Source: Planomonospora sp. ID82291 (GTDB lineage Bacteria; Actinomycetota; Actinomycetes; Streptosporangiales; Streptosporangiaceae). Taken from it: a stretch of 64,000 bases of DNA. Each line of letters begins with the position of its first letter. Within the stretch, counting starts at the first letter, position 1. Below the pieces are notes generated by a model that was given only the letters and a program-made list of their open reading frames with translations, searched no databases and was not told the origin of the DNA. Location of the stretch: NCBI RefSeq assembly GCF_015711645.1, contig NZ_JABTEX010000002.1, positions 434,001-498,000 of the forward strand. The letters are read 5' to 3'. Positions 1 through 8,669 of this stretch are shown piece by piece. A program made the position numbers and the translations under genes.

Positions 1-1752
1 CACCGGCGCTCCGGCGATGGCCGCGTGGAACACGTCGGGGCGGCGCATCACGGCCAGGGCCGCGAGGTAGCCGCCGAAGGACCAGCCCCGGATGGCCACC
101 CGGGACAGGTCCAGGTCGTCTCCGAAGCGCTCGGCGACGCCGTGCAGGGCGTCCACCTGGTCGTCGAGGATCGGCCCCGCCAGGTCGTGCAGGATGGCCC
201 GCTCGAACTCCGGGCCCCGTCCGGGGGTGCCCCGGCCGTCGGCGACGATCACCGCGAACCCCTGGTCGGCGAACCACTGGCTGGTCAGGTAGGCGTTGGA
301 GGCGGCCAGCACGCGCTGGGCGTGCGGCCCGCCGTACGGGTCCATCAGGACCGGGAGCCGGGCCGAGCCGGGCACGTGGCCGCTGGGCAGGACCACGGCG
401 GTGGACAGCTCGCGCTCGCCCGCGCGGATCAGGGAGACCCGCAGGTCCAGGCCGTGCCGTTCGGCGTGCGAGGCGATGTGGCCGCGCGACCGGTGGTGGT
501 GCAGGACCTGGACCGCCGGGCCCTCGGTGCCGAGCGTCTGACCGACGAGCACAAGGGTGCCGCCCGCGGCGCGGCCGGTGTAGACGCCGCTCTCGGGCGG
601 GCTGACCAGGGTGATCCGGCCGTCGCGGTAGGCCCAGACGGCGATCTCGGCGGGGTCGCCGCCGCTGGCCCGGAAGAGCACGGTGTCGCCGTCGACGTCG
701 AGGACCTCGCGGACCTGGAGGGTGGGCGGGGTGACCGGTTCGTCCCCGATGACCAGCCGCCGCCCGCCGCCGGAGTCGGCGACCCAGACCAGGGCGCCGT
801 CGGACAGGTGGCCGGGCACGCCGGTGACGATCTCCACCCAGGCGTCGTCGGTGTCCTCGCGGACGAGGGCCGACCCCCCGGTGGCCGGGTCCACCCTGAA
901 CAGCTTCATCGACCGCTGGTCGCGGGAGAGGGTGACGATCGCCAGGCCGTGGGCGTCCCAGCGGGCGTCGACGAGGTACTCGTCGGTGAAGGGGACCGGG
1001 ACGCGGGAGCCGCTCAGGCCGAGGACGAAGAGCTCGACCGTCGCGTTCGGGGTGCCCGCGGCGGGGTAGCGCTGCGGGACGGCGGGCCGGGACGGGTTCG
1101 CCGGGTCGGCGACGAACCACTCCTGGACCGCCGACTCGTCGGCCCGCGCGACCAGCACCGCGTCACCCGCCGGGGACCACCAGTGGCCCCGCATGCGGTT
1201 CATCTCCTCGGCCGCGATGAACTCCGCCAGGCCGTAGGTCACCCCGGCGCCCTCGGGACGGGCCAGGGCGTGGTCCACCCCGTCCGCCAGGTCCTGCACG
1301 TGGAAGGCGCCGCCGGTCACGTAGCCGACGTAGCCCCCGTCGGGGGACAGCCGCGGATCGATCACCGGGCCGGGCGTGGTCAGGCGGCGCACGCCCGCGG
1401 TCTTCAGGTCCACCGCGTACAGCCCGCCGGCGAGGGTGAAGACGGCCGTGGCGACCGCGCCGTCGGTGCTGTAGCCGACGATGCCGCCGGCCTGCTCGCG
1501 GCTGCGCTCGCGGCGGGCGCGCTCCTCCGGGGGCAGGTCCTCCTCGTCCGCGGCGAGCGCGCGCGGATCGGCGATCAGCCGCTCGCGGCCCCCGGCGACG
1601 TCGAACTCCCACAGGCAGGTGACCGGGTCCGAGCCGCTCCTCGTCCGCAGGAAGACGACCCGGGAGCCGTCGGGCGAGATCGTGAAGCCGCGCGGCACCC
1701 CCAGGGTGAAGCGGCGGGTGCGGGCGTGCAGACGAGGGAAGCTCTCACTCAT
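1..1752 (-). CDS. S9 family prolyl oligopeptidase / dipeptidyl peptidase (3' end outside window)
   Basis: This serine peptidase of the DPP-IV/acylaminoacyl-peptidase type cleaves oligopeptides. The first 584 codons are present, starting at ATG 1750-1752 (MSES); the C-terminal end with the catalytic Asp and His lies beyond the left edge. The N-terminal part reads as a beta-propeller (repeated SPDG-type turns, for example TISPDGSRVVF near residue 25). The alpha/beta-hydrolase domain follows, with an MDPYGGPHAQ segment and the nucleophile elbow GWSFGGY near positions 67-87. No signal peptide is seen, so it is probably cytosolic. It is divergent from mshB across a 185-bp gap. The long plus-strand frame through the same bases is a GC-skew shadow. 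Confidence 0.9.
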   Translation of the reverse strand, partial: MSESFPRLHARTRRFTLGVPRGFTISPDGSRVVFLRTRSGSDPVTCLWEFDVAGGRERLIADPRALAADEEDLPPEERARRERSREQAGGIVGYSTDGAVATAVFTLAGGLYAVDLKTAGVRRLTTPGPVIDPRLSPDGGYVGYVTGGAFHVQDLADGVDHALARPEGAGVTYGLAEFIAAEEMNRMRGHWWSPAGDAVLVARADESAVQEWFVADPANPSRPAVPQRYPAAGTPNATVELFVLGLSGSRVPVPFTDEYLVDARWDAHGLAIVTLSRDQRSMKLFRVDPATGGSALVREDTDDAWVEIVTGVPGHLSDGALVWVADSGGGRRLVIGDEPVTPPTLQVREVLDVDGDTVLFRASGGDPAEIAVWAYRDGRITLVSPPESGVYTGRAAGGTLVLVGQTLGTEGPAVQVLHHHRSRGHIASHAERHGLDLRVSLIRAGERELSTAVVLPSGHVPGSARLPVLMDPYGGPHAQRVLAASNAYLTSQWFADQGFAVIVADGRGTPGRGPEFERAILHDLAGPILDDQVDALHGVAERFGDDLDLSRVAIRGWSFGGYLAALAVMRRPDVFHAAIAGAPV

Positions 1753-1937
1753 GCCGCCCATCCTGCCAGCTTGACAACGCATTCCACGGTGCGCGCAGGC
1801 GTTCGAGTGAAGGCTGTTATGAAAGAAAATGGGCATACGAGACTTACGGCGCGAATTACCTGTCCCCGGGGGGCGCCTGCGGCCCATACGTTCCTCCGCG
1901 CCCCGGCCGTCCGCGACGCCCCGATACGCTCTGAGTC

Positions 1938-2843
1938 ATGAACGATCGGCGCCTGCTGCTGGTACACGCCCATCCCGACGACGAGACGATCGGCACCGGG
2001 GCCACGATGGCCAAGTACGCCGCGGAGGGCGCCCACGTCACCCTGGTCACCTGCACGCTGGGCGAGGAGGGCGAGGTCATCCCGCCGGAGCTCGCCCATC
2101 TGGCCGCCGACCGCGACGACACCCTGGGCGCGCACCGCGTCGGCGAACTGGCGGCGGCCTGCGCGGCGCTCGGCGTCGCCGACCACCGCTTCCTGGGCGG
2201 CGCCGGGCGCTGGCGCGACTCGGGCATGATGGGCGCGGCCTCCAACCACCGCCCGAACGCCTTCTGGCAGGCCGACCTCGACGAGGCCGCCGGGGAACTG
2301 GTGAAGGTGATCCGCGAGGTGCGCCCCCAGGTCCTCGTCACCTACGACGCCAACGGCTTCTACGGCCACCCCGACCACGTCCAGGCCCACCGCGTCTCCT
2401 GGCGGGCCTTCGAGCTGGCCGGCGACCCCGCTTTCGGCGAGGGCGAGCCGTGGCGGATCGCCAAGTTCTACTTCACCGCGATGGCCAGGTCCGCCATCCG
2501 CCGGGCCACCGAGGTGATGCGCGAGACGGGCGCGGCCTTCCGGATCGCCGAGGTCGAGGACCTGCCCTACGGCTGCGCGGACGAGGACGTCACGACCGAG
2601 ATCGACGCCCGCGAGCACGTCGGCGCCAAGCTGGAGGCGATGCGCGCGCACGCCACCCAGATCAGCGTGGACCCGCCCTGGTTCGCCCTGTCCAACGGCG
2701 TCGGGCAGCAGGCGTTCGGGGTCGAGCAGTACATCCTGCGCCGCGGCGTGCCCGGACCCGCCGGACCGGGGGCGCCGGTCGAGTCCGGCGGCATCGGCGA
2801 GCCGTACGACCGCGAGGACGATCTGTTCGCGGGCATCCACTAA
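1938..2843 (+). CDS. mshB: N-acetyl-GlcN-Ins deacetylase MshB (mycothiol biosynthesis)
   Basis: MshB removes the acetyl group from N-acetylglucosaminyl-inositol, the second stage of mycothiol synthesis in actinobacteria. The 301-residue protein has the PIG-L/LmbE zinc motif AHPDDE near residue 11 and the downstream HPDH motif ([11 protein letters not shown]), supplying the usual His-Asp-His zinc ligands. The stretches [11 protein letters not shown] and [12 protein letters not shown] are characteristic of MshB; the paralogue Mca (mycothiol conjugate amidase) is less likely. Length is normal for the family. It begins at ATG 1938 and the small membrane-protein gene follows 5 bp after its stop, so the two are probably co-transcribed. 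Confidence 0.93.
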   Translation: MNDRRLLLVHAHPDDETIGTGATMAKYAAEGAHVTLVTCTLGEEGEVIPPELAHLAADRDDTLGAHRVGELAAACAALGVADHRFLGGAGRWRDSGMMGAASNHRPNAFWQADLDEAAGELVKVIREVRPQVLVTYDANGFYGHPDHVQAHRVSWRAFELAGDPAFGEGEPWRIAKFYFTAMARSAIRRATEVMRETGAAFRIAEVEDLPYGCADEDVTTEIDAREHVGAKLEAMRAHATQISVDPPWFALSNGVGQQAFGVEQYILRRGVPGPAGPGAPVESGGIGEPYDREDDLFAGIH

Positions 2844-2848
2844 CCTCG

Positions 2849-3355
2849 GTGGTCGTGGAGGGAATTCCGGAGAGGGGCCCCGAGACGGGCCCTGCGACGG
2901 GCCCCCGGGCGGGCGGGGGGCGGACGCCGACGGCCGCGGGGCCGTCCTCGGCGCCGGTCGCCGTGGCGGCCTACGCCGTCCTCGGCCTCCTCGGCGCCCT
3001 CATGGGCCTCCTCGGCGGCTTCCAGCACTCGTGGTACCTCCGGCCGGTCCCGGCCTCGGCCATCGGCTGGGTCCTGGCGCTCTTCGCCGTCTGCCACGGC
3101 GCGGGGCGCGCGATGGGCGGCCGGGGCGGGGCCATGGCGCCCGCGGGGGGCTGGCTGGCGGTCACGACGCTCTGGCTGTCGGCGCGCCCCGAGGGCGACC
3201 TGGTCATCGCCGACGACGTCTCGGGCTACGTCTACCTGTACGGCGGGCTGCTCGCCGTGCTCGCGGGCGTCCTGCTCGTCCCGGCGGGCGCCGGGTCGTG
3301 GCTGCTCAGCGGCTACCCGCACGGATCGCACCCGGTGAGATCGGATTCGCCCTGA
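2849..3355 (+). CDS. Small four-helix membrane protein (DUF6113-like), downstream of mshB
   Basis: This protein of about 168 residues has a Gly/Pro/Thr-rich N-terminal tail of about 35 residues followed by four hydrophobic segments (for example VAAYAVLGLLGALMGLLGGF and the C-terminal LLAVLAGVLLVPAGAGSWLL). Actinobacteria commonly carry a small membrane protein of this layout just after mshB; its function is unknown. No ATG is available. GTG 2849 or GTG 2855 are the candidate starts and 2849 is given here. It is tightly coupled to mshB upstream and to the flavin reductase gene downstream. The DUF6113 label rests on layout and context, not a search. Confidence 0.72.
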   Translation: MVVEGIPERGPETGPATGPRAGGGRTPTAAGPSSAPVAVAAYAVLGLLGALMGLLGGFQHSWYLRPVPASAIGWVLALFAVCHGAGRAMGGRGGAMAPAGGWLAVTTLWLSARPEGDLVIADDVSGYVYLYGGLLAVLAGVLLVPAGAGSWLLSGYPHGSHPVRSDSP

Positions 3356-3391
3356 TTGCGTAGGGTGGCGTGCGTGCAAGGTGAGCAGCCA

Positions 3392-3868
3392 GTGGACCGT
3401 GACGCCTACCGCAGGGCCGTCGGCCGTTTCGCGACCGGCATCGCCGTCGTGACCACCAGGCTCGACGGGATCGACCATGCGATGACCATGAACTCCTTCG
3501 CGTCGGTCTCCCTGGACCCGCTGCTCGCGCTGTTCTGCGTGGAGAAGATCGCCCGCTTCCACGCCGCGGTGCTCGCCGCCGGAGTGTGGGGGGTCTCGGT
3601 CCTGCCCGACACCGCCGAGGACGTCTCGCGCCTCTTCGCCCACCGGGGCCGCCCGCTCGAAGGCCAGCTCGACGGCCACCCGCACCACCGCGGCGGGCTC
3701 GGCGTCCCGCTGCTCGACGGCGCGCTGGCCACCCTGGAGTGCCGGACCACCGCCGTCCACGACGCCGGGGACCACTCCATCCTGGTCGGCGCGGTGCTCG
3801 CGGTGGCGACCCCGGCGGAGGGCTCGCCGCTGCTCTACCACGAGGGCCGCTACCGCCGGCTGGCCTGA
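3392..3868 (+). CDS. Flavin reductase family protein (FMN-binding split barrel)
   Basis: The protein belongs to the flavin reductase-like family that supplies reduced flavin to monooxygenases using NAD(P)H. The hallmark core is visible: [10 protein letters not shown] near the N-terminus, then [19 protein letters not shown], and a late conserved region with YHEGRYRRL. The length of about 158 residues fits. Several in-frame starts exist (TTG 3356, GTG 3365, GTG 3374, GTG 3392). GTG 3392 was chosen because AAGGTGAG at 3378-3385 sits six bases upstream. No partner monooxygenase is adjacent, so the physiological acceptor cannot be named. Confidence 0.85.
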   Translation: MDRDAYRRAVGRFATGIAVVTTRLDGIDHAMTMNSFASVSLDPLLALFCVEKIARFHAAVLAAGVWGVSVLPDTAEDVSRLFAHRGRPLEGQLDGHPHHRGGLGVPLLDGALATLECRTTAVHDAGDHSILVGAVLAVATPAEGSPLLYHEGRYRRLA

Positions 3869-3885
3869 GGGCGCACAATCGCCGT

Positions 3886-4335
3886 ATGCGACGGTGGCAC
3901 CGGGCGCGGCGGGCGCTCAACTACGCGAACCTCTCCACCCCGCTGGGGCTGCTGGTGGCCCGCCTGGGCCGCGCCCGGCTGACCGCCGGTCCGGACGGCC
4001 TCCTGCTGGCGTACGGCTACCGCATCCCGTTCCCGGTGGCCGGGGCGTTCACGGTCGGCAACGTGGTCCTGACCCGGCACGGGGAGGGCTACCTGACCGG
4101 CGCCCTGCTCCGCCACGAGGCCCGGCACGCCTCGCAGTACGCCGCCTGCGCCGGCCTGCCCATGCTCCCGCTCTACGCCGCCGCGGTGGCCGTCTCGGTG
4201 CTGGTCTGCGGGAACCCCGGCTCCTGGAACGCCTTCGAGCGCCTGGCGGACCTGGAGGACGGCGGCTACCCCCGCACGCCGCCGTGGTGGACCCGGGCGC
4301 GGCGCGGCGGACGACCCGGGCGGGACGGGCCGTGA
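3886..4335 (+). CDS. Conserved hypothetical protein with HExxH motif
   Basis: This 149-residue protein carries HEARH (inside [15 protein letters not shown], near residue 78), a formal HExxH zinc-peptidase motif, followed by a hydrophobic segment ([16 protein letters not shown]) and a conserved-looking tail with [15 protein letters not shown]. This layout resembles small actinobacterial proteins of unknown function; peptidase activity is possible but unproven. A Glu downstream (in FERLAD or DLEDGG) could be the third ligand. It starts at ATG 3886, 17 bp after the flavin reductase stop, and the RraA-like gene follows closely, so it may belong to the same operon. Confidence 0.7.
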   Translation: MRRWHRARRALNYANLSTPLGLLVARLGRARLTAGPDGLLLAYGYRIPFPVAGAFTVGNVVLTRHGEGYLTGALLRHEARHASQYAACAGLPMLPLYAAAVAVSVLVCGNPGSWNAFERLADLEDGGYPRTPPWWTRARRGGRPGRDGP

Positions 4336-4358
4336 CCGCGTCCGGGAGAATGCGGCCC

Positions 4359-4838
4359 ATGGAGTTCACGACCGCCGACCTGATCGACGCCCACGGCGAC
4401 GTCCTGGCGAGCTGCGTGACGCAGTTCCGCTCGTACGGCCTGCGCGCCCGCTTCGCCGGGCCGATCGCCACCGTCCGCTGCCTGGAGGACAACGCCCTGG
4501 TCAAGCAGGTCCTGGCCACACCCGGAGAGGGCCGGGTCCTGGTGGTGGACGGCGCGGGCTCGCTGCGCACCGCGCTGATGGGCGACCTGATCGCCGCCTC
4601 CGCCGTCGCCTCGGGCTGGTCGGGGGTGGTCGTCAACGGCGCGGTCCGCGACACCGCCGCCCTCGCCGGGCTCGACCTCGGCGTCAAGGCGCTGGGCTCC
4701 AACCCCCGCAAGAGCGCCAAGGCGGGCAGGGGCGACCTCGACGTCCCCGTCACCTTCGGCGAGGTCGCCTTCACCCCCGGCGCCTGGCTCTACAGCGACG
4801 AGGACGGCATCGTCGTCAGCCCGCACGCCCTCCCGTAG
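4359..4838 (+). CDS. rraA: RraA family protein / 4-hydroxy-4-methyl-2-oxoglutarate aldolase-like
   Basis: The 159-residue product matches the RraA fold over its full length: [10 protein letters not shown] at the start, [28 protein letters not shown], and [10 protein letters not shown], which includes the Arg/Asp pair that in the aldolase members binds substrate and divalent metal. Family members are either HMG/oxaloacetate aldolases or RNase E regulators; in actinobacteria the metal-dependent aldolase role is more likely, because most do not need RraA control of RNase E. ATG 4359 is preferred over ATG 4350 because the purine run at 4343-4348 is correctly spaced only for the former. Confidence 0.88.
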   Translation: MEFTTADLIDAHGDVLASCVTQFRSYGLRARFAGPIATVRCLEDNALVKQVLATPGEGRVLVVDGAGSLRTALMGDLIAASAVASGWSGVVVNGAVRDTAALAGLDLGVKALGSNPRKSAKAGRGDLDVPVTFGEVAFTPGAWLYSDEDGIVVSPHALP

Positions 4839-4845
4839 GCTCCGC

Positions 4846-4972
4846 CGGCTCCGCGGGCACACTCGGGCTCGCCCACCATGACGGGCACCTTGGCGCGTTC
4901 GCGTCGCCCGATCACCACGGCGTCGATCCCGTCCTGCCCGTCGGCCCGCCACCACGGACCGGCCGCGATCAC
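4846..4972 (-). pseudogene. Fragment resembling the C-terminus of a DUF234-type AAA ATPase
   Basis: A short minus-strand frame, between the convergent rraA and GNAT genes, contains WWRADGQDGIDAVVIGRR followed by VMVGEPE. This resembles the tail of archaeal-type ATPases with a DUF234 domain, where a GPWW-DG-D-IDAVV pattern is followed by a GEAKWA segment. The conserved Lys-Trp appears lost, there is no upstream ATPase domain, and the frame is only about 40 codons long. It is best read as a decayed relic. The identification rests on motif memory alone. Confidence 0.35.
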
Positions 4973-5054
4973 CGGGGGACCGGGTCGTCTGCTCCTGCGA
5001 GCGAACTGACACGGCCCGTTGCCGACGTACGGCGTCGGTTGCGTGTCATGCCGG

Positions 5055-5531
5055 TCAGAGGGTCGCCTCCAGGACCGTGGAGCGGGTCGCGAAGCCGTGG
5101 CGCAGGTAGAAGCGCACGGCGCCCTCGTTTCCCGCGTAGGCCGTCACCCCGGCGTACTGCGCGCCGTGTTCGCGCGCCCAGGCCCGGAACTCCGCCACCA
5201 GCCGGGCTCCGACGCCGCGCCCCCGGTAGGGCGGCTGGACGTACATGCTGCCGAGCGTCGCGACCGCGACCGGCCGCATCGCGGTGGGACCGGACAGCGA
5301 TCCGGTCAGGTGGCCGACGATCCGTCCTGCGTCGTCGGCCACCAGGACCAGGCGGGCGGGGTCGTCCATCGCCGCGGCGAACCGGGCCGCGCCGTGCTCG
5401 CGCGGCCAGGCGATGTTCAGCGACGGGTCCCGCGTCCCGGCGTCCTCGGCGAACAGCGCCGCGCTGCAGGCCACCACCCCGTCCAGGTCCTGCGCCTGGG
5501 CGGGCCGTACGACAACACCGATCTCACTCAT
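5055..5531 (-). CDS. GNAT family N-acetyltransferase
   Basis: This 158-residue acetyl-CoA-dependent N-acetyltransferase has the complete GNAT core: beta4 with ATLGSMYVQPPYRGRGVGAR (pyrophosphate-binding R/Q-x-x-G-x-G/A loop as RGRGVGARL), then the late AYAGNEGAVRFYLRHGF motif. The substrate cannot be told from sequence. ATG 5531 (MSEIGVVVRPAQ) is chosen over the upstream in-frame ATG 5561, because the GNAT fold starts at VVVRPAQ. It lies downstream of the CysRS-like gene on the same strand, after the 28-bp tandem repeat, and could be the last gene of that transcript. Confidence 0.85.
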   Translation of the reverse strand: MSEIGVVVRPAQAQDLDGVVACSAALFAEDAGTRDPSLNIAWPREHGAARFAAAMDDPARLVLVADDAGRIVGHLTGSLSGPTAMRPVAVATLGSMYVQPPYRGRGVGARLVAEFRAWAREHGAQYAGVTAYAGNEGAVRFYLRHGFATRSTVLEATL

Positions 5532-5582
5532 GATCGGGACACTAACCGGCGGGACCGACATTCAGCCTGGATCGGGCAGGAC

Positions 5583-5666
5583 GTCAGTACCAGGACTGGC
5601 CCTGCGGGGCGTCAGTACCAGGACTGGCCCTGCGGGGCGTCAGTACCAGGACTGGCCCTGCGGGGT
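5583..5666. repeat. 28-bp tandem repeat, three copies, spanning a stop codon
   Basis: Three head-to-tail copies begin at 5583, 5611 and 5639 and are almost identical; the third ends in T instead of C. The right-hand copy encodes the last codons (PQGQSWY) and the TAG stop of the CysRS-like gene read on the minus strand. The other two copies lie downstream, so each copy carries its own stop. The period of 28 is not a multiple of three. There are no spacers, so this is not a CRISPR array. Confidence 0.95.
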
Positions 5667-6725
5667 GTCGGCGACCTCGACGCCCAGCGCGGCCAGCTCC
5701 CGCGTGAGCAGGTCGCAGGCGGCCTGGTCGCCGGACCCGCGCGCGACGCGGCGCCGCTCCAGCAGCTCGGCGGCGCCCGGCGGCAGGGTCCTGGGCCGGC
5801 CGATGTCCAGCGGCAGGTCCAGGCCGAGGACCTGGTCCAGGTGGAGGAAGGCCTCGAAGCGCGAGCCCGGGGCGAGCGACGGGTCCGTCTCCATCTCGTC
5901 CAGCAGCCGCAGCGCCAGCGGCGTGTCGAGGTCGTCGTCGAGGGCGGCCTCGATCCGGGCGACGTGCTCGGCGGGCATCGGCCGGCTCGGGGACTCCGAC
6001 CACTCCGCGACGCGGGCCCGCCGGCGCCGCAGCGCCCGGTCGGCGGCGCGCAGGGCGTCCCAGGTGAGGTCCACCGGCTCGCGGTGGCGGTGCTCCAGCA
6101 GCGCCAGCCGTACGGCGAGCGGATCGAGGCCCGCCGCGGCCACGTCCCCGAGGGACACGTCCGCCGTCCCGCCCTCGAAGCGCAGCGGTGCGGTGCGGAC
6201 CGGCCGCCGGGCCGCCCCCGGCACGGCCGCCTCCAGCAGGACGGTCTCCTCGGGGGCGCGCAGGGGGAGGTCCTCCCCGGCGAGGAGGGGAGTCCCCGGG
6301 ACGACGGCCATCTCGGCGAGCAGGACGGCCGCCTCGCTCCCGCGGGGGGAGTGCTCGGGCGGACGCAGGTTCAGCGCCGTCGTGTCCGCGCCGAACCCCT
6401 CGCCGCGGGTCCCACCGGGAGCTCCGCGGTCCGCCCCGCCGTAGGTTCCGCCGGAGGTCTCCGCAGCCCCGCCGGGAAGCCTGCCGGAGGTCTCCGCAGC
6501 CCCGCCGGGAAGCCCGTCGGCGTCCCCGGCCACGCGGTACAGGACCACCCGGAGCCGGTGCCGCTCGCACACCCGCCGGACCAGGTCGGCCAGGAGGTGC
6601 GCCCGCAGGTCGCCCAGCCGGGCGGGACGGCCGGCGGGCGGGGCGCAGGTGTACATCCGCAGGGAGCGGGCCCCCTCGGGCACGACCCGCTCGGCCCGGC
6701 CGCCGGGATCACGGAGTCGCAGCAC
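5640..6725 (-). CDS. Degenerate cysteinyl-tRNA synthetase paralogue (DALR-type, active-site motifs lost)
   Basis: The 361-residue protein starts at GTG 6725 and aligns by eye with both ends of CysRS. The N-terminus LRMYTCAPPAGRPARLGD stands where CysRS has the CGP zinc site and HIGH motif. Both are altered: CAP for CGP, and LGDLRAH instead of the HxGN signature. The KMSKS loop is absent and the central catalytic part is shortened. The C-terminal half (LTWDALRAADRALRRRRARV, then a helical tail ending DTPQGQSWY) is well kept. Two in-frame copies of an 11-residue unit (GGAAETSGRLP type, near 6450-6510) interrupt the middle. It is not MshC, which keeps the catalytic motifs. It lies 48 bp after the sigma-like gene and is probably co-transcribed with it. 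Aminoacylation is unlikely; the role is unknown. Confidence 0.72.
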   Translation of the reverse strand: MLRLRDPGGRAERVVPEGARSLRMYTCAPPAGRPARLGDLRAHLLADLVRRVCERHRLRVVLYRVAGDADGLPGGAAETSGRLPGGAAETSGGTYGGADRGAPGGTRGEGFGADTTALNLRPPEHSPRGSEAAVLLAEMAVVPGTPLLAGEDLPLRAPEETVLLEAAVPGAARRPVRTAPLRFEGGTADVSLGDVAAAGLDPLAVRLALLEHRHREPVDLTWDALRAADRALRRRRARVAEWSESPSRPMPAEHVARIEAALDDDLDTPLALRLLDEMETDPSLAPGSRFEAFLHLDQVLGLDLPLDIGRPRTLPPGAAELLERRRVARGSGDQAACDLLTRELAALGVEVADTPQGQSWY

Positions 6726-6773
6726 GGAGCGGCTCCCGTCGGCGGGTCGGGCGGCGTGCGCCGGAAGGGGTCA

Positions 6774-8621
6774 TCAGGCGGTCCCCTCCAGGAAGGCGAG
6801 GATGTCGCGGTCGCCGCGGTCCCGCAGCCGGGCCAGGACCTCGTCGCGGGCGGCGCCCTCGGACAGGCCGATGCGTCCGCCGATCAGGCGCAGGCCCTCG
6901 GCCTCCGAGGCCACCGGGGCGGTGTAGCCGATCAGGTGCAGGGCCCGGTTCAGCACCGGGATGCCGGGGACCGCCGCGGGCAGGTAGCGGGTGAGCAGCT
7001 CGCCGCCGTCGGAGACCGTCAGGAAGACGTGGTCGCCCTCGGAGGCGCCCGCCGCCACCAGGACCGGGCGGATGGAGCCCATGGTCGGCTGGTTGTGCCA
7101 GCTGATCACCACGTCGCCCGACGGGGTGGAGGCGGTGAGCTGGCCCCCCGGGGCCATGCCGAGGTAGGCGGCGAAGCCGGTGGGCAGCGGCGAGCCGGAG
7201 CCGCGCAGGTGCTCGGCGTTGACGTCCACCCGGTGCCACCAGCGGCCGTCCCTGCTGCGGAAGCAGCGGCGGGTCGAGGCGACGTCGCGGCGCGGCTGGT
7301 AGTCGCTCGGCTCGGCCCCGGCCACCCGGATCCACCCGCGCTGGGTGCGCTCGAAGCCGGGACCGCCCGCGTAGGCGCGCACCGAGCTCTCGCTCACGTC
7401 GTAGCGGGAGGTCAGGCTGGTGACGATCGTGTTGACCGGCGCCTCTCCACCGGCCCGCTCGATCTCCCGGGCGATCATCTCGCGGATGCCGAGGTACTGC
7501 TCGCCGCCCCAGCGCGTCAGGCCGTACTTGTTGCGGTCCAGCCGCAGGAAGCGGTCGTCGGCGGTGAGCTGGTTGCGGATGCCGACCAGGCTGTAGTCCT
7601 CGCCGATGCGCTCCTGGATCTCCTCGGGGGTCAGCGCGCCGCCGGCCACCGCGAGCACGGCCTCCGCCTTGTCGTTGACGCTGCGCGGCCAGGGCACCAC
7701 GTGGTCCTCCAGCACCCGCAACTGGGGCACCGAGACGAGCCACCGCTCGGCCACGTCCTCGCGGATGCCGAGCTGACTGGCCAGCGTGACGGCCTCCGCC
7801 AGGGGCCGGGGCCCGTCGGTGAACAGCTGCCGGGTCTTCTCCCGCAGCTCGTCGGCGCCCCCCGCGACCAGCCACCCGTCGACCTGCTCGTAGCCGGTCA
7901 GCAGGGTCCGCACGAACCGCCAGGCCGGGATGGAGAGCGTCTTGAGCTCCGTGCGGTGCCACGGCACCGCCGCCGCCAGGTCGTCGGCGGGGACCGCCGA
8001 GCCGAGCCGGCCGCGCAGCCACGACACGTGCGCCACCAGCGGGGCCGCGTCCGGGCCGGAGAGCCAGGTGTCCACGTGGTCGCGCAGGTCGCGCTCGATC
8101 TGCCGGATGCGCTCGCGCGTCACCGAGAACCGCTGCGCCAGCTCGTCCAGCGTGACCCGCTGGGAGGCGTACAGGCGGTCCCGGGCGATGGCGCGCTGGC
8201 GCTCGTCCAGGGTGGCGAAGACCTCGTCGATCAGCTCCGGCAGCGGCCGGTCCGGCCGCGCGGCGGGGACGGGGGCGACGCTGTCCTCGGTCACCGGTTC
8301 GAGCAATCGCTCCAGCACCCCGGTGAAGAGTTTGTGCACGGTCTCGCGGCCGAGCCCCTCGGGCGTGTGCACGCTCGACGCCGGGTCGGCGAACCTGAGC
8401 AGGGGCAGGACGTCGCCGAGCATCAGATGGCCCCAGCACGACAGGGCGAGGTCGGCGAGCCGCCCCGCGACCTCGGGGGTCCCGACGATGGAGCAGGCAC
8501 GCTCCAGCGGAAGCGCCTGCCACCACGCCTCGGGGAGGCGGGGATCGTTGGCGATCGGCGCTACCTGGCCGGGAGAGGTCCAGCGCAGGGGTGGCGCGAT
8601 GTCGCTCAGGCTGAGGTTCAT
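6774..8621 (-). CDS. Sigma-70 region 4 / tandem winged-helix protein of a helicase operon
   Basis: This 615-residue protein begins MNLSLSDIAPPLRW. Residues 1-115 are shared with the paralogue at 10740-13022. Residues about 132-186 form a sigma-70 region 4 helix-turn-helix, with VTLDELAQRFSVTRERIRQI ending at 175. Residues about 316-372 (ALTPEEIQERIGEDYSLVGI) and 375-433 look like two HARE-HTH-type winged helices. Residues about 448-615 form a compact C-terminal domain (PLPTGFAAYLGMAPGG, FLTVSDGGELL, LARLRDRGDRDILAFL), also shared with the paralogue. There is no sigma region 2, so it is not a free-standing sigma factor; DNA binding is the reasonable inference. It lies 48 bp after the helicase gene on the same strand. 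Confidence 0.8.
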   Translation of the reverse strand: MNLSLSDIAPPLRWTSPGQVAPIANDPRLPEAWWQALPLERACSIVGTPEVAGRLADLALSCWGHLMLGDVLPLLRFADPASSVHTPEGLGRETVHKLFTGVLERLLEPVTEDSVAPVPAARPDRPLPELIDEVFATLDERQRAIARDRLYASQRVTLDELAQRFSVTRERIRQIERDLRDHVDTWLSGPDAAPLVAHVSWLRGRLGSAVPADDLAAAVPWHRTELKTLSIPAWRFVRTLLTGYEQVDGWLVAGGADELREKTRQLFTDGPRPLAEAVTLASQLGIREDVAERWLVSVPQLRVLEDHVVPWPRSVNDKAEAVLAVAGGALTPEEIQERIGEDYSLVGIRNQLTADDRFLRLDRNKYGLTRWGGEQYLGIREMIAREIERAGGEAPVNTIVTSLTSRYDVSESSVRAYAGGPGFERTQRGWIRVAGAEPSDYQPRRDVASTRRCFRSRDGRWWHRVDVNAEHLRGSGSPLPTGFAAYLGMAPGGQLTASTPSGDVVISWHNQPTMGSIRPVLVAAGASEGDHVFLTVSDGGELLTRYLPAAVPGIPVLNRALHLIGYTAPVASEAEGLRLIGGRIGLSEGAARDEVLARLRDRGDRDILAFLEGTA

Positions 8622-8669
8622 TGAGGTCCAACCGGCAAGGGGAATGTATCCGCAGTTCAGAGTATGTGA

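Noticed and set aside
1771-1776. TTGACA as a -35 box for mshB
   Set aside because: No matching -10 element lies 16-18 bases downstream.
25-1941. 638-codon plus-strand open frame over the S9 peptidase
   Set aside because: It is antisense to a clear S9 peptidase, has no recognisable domain and shows the low-complexity composition of a high-GC shadow frame.
5583-5666. CRISPR-like 28-bp repeats
   Set aside because: Three abutting copies with no spacers; a simple tandem duplication.
5640-6725. MshC (mycothiol ligase), because mshB is nearby
   Set aside because: MshC keeps the CysRS catalytic motifs; this protein lacks them and has the wrong middle part.
6774-8621. A true RNA polymerase sigma factor
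   Set aside because: Only a region 4-like helix-turn-helix is present; region 2 is absent.
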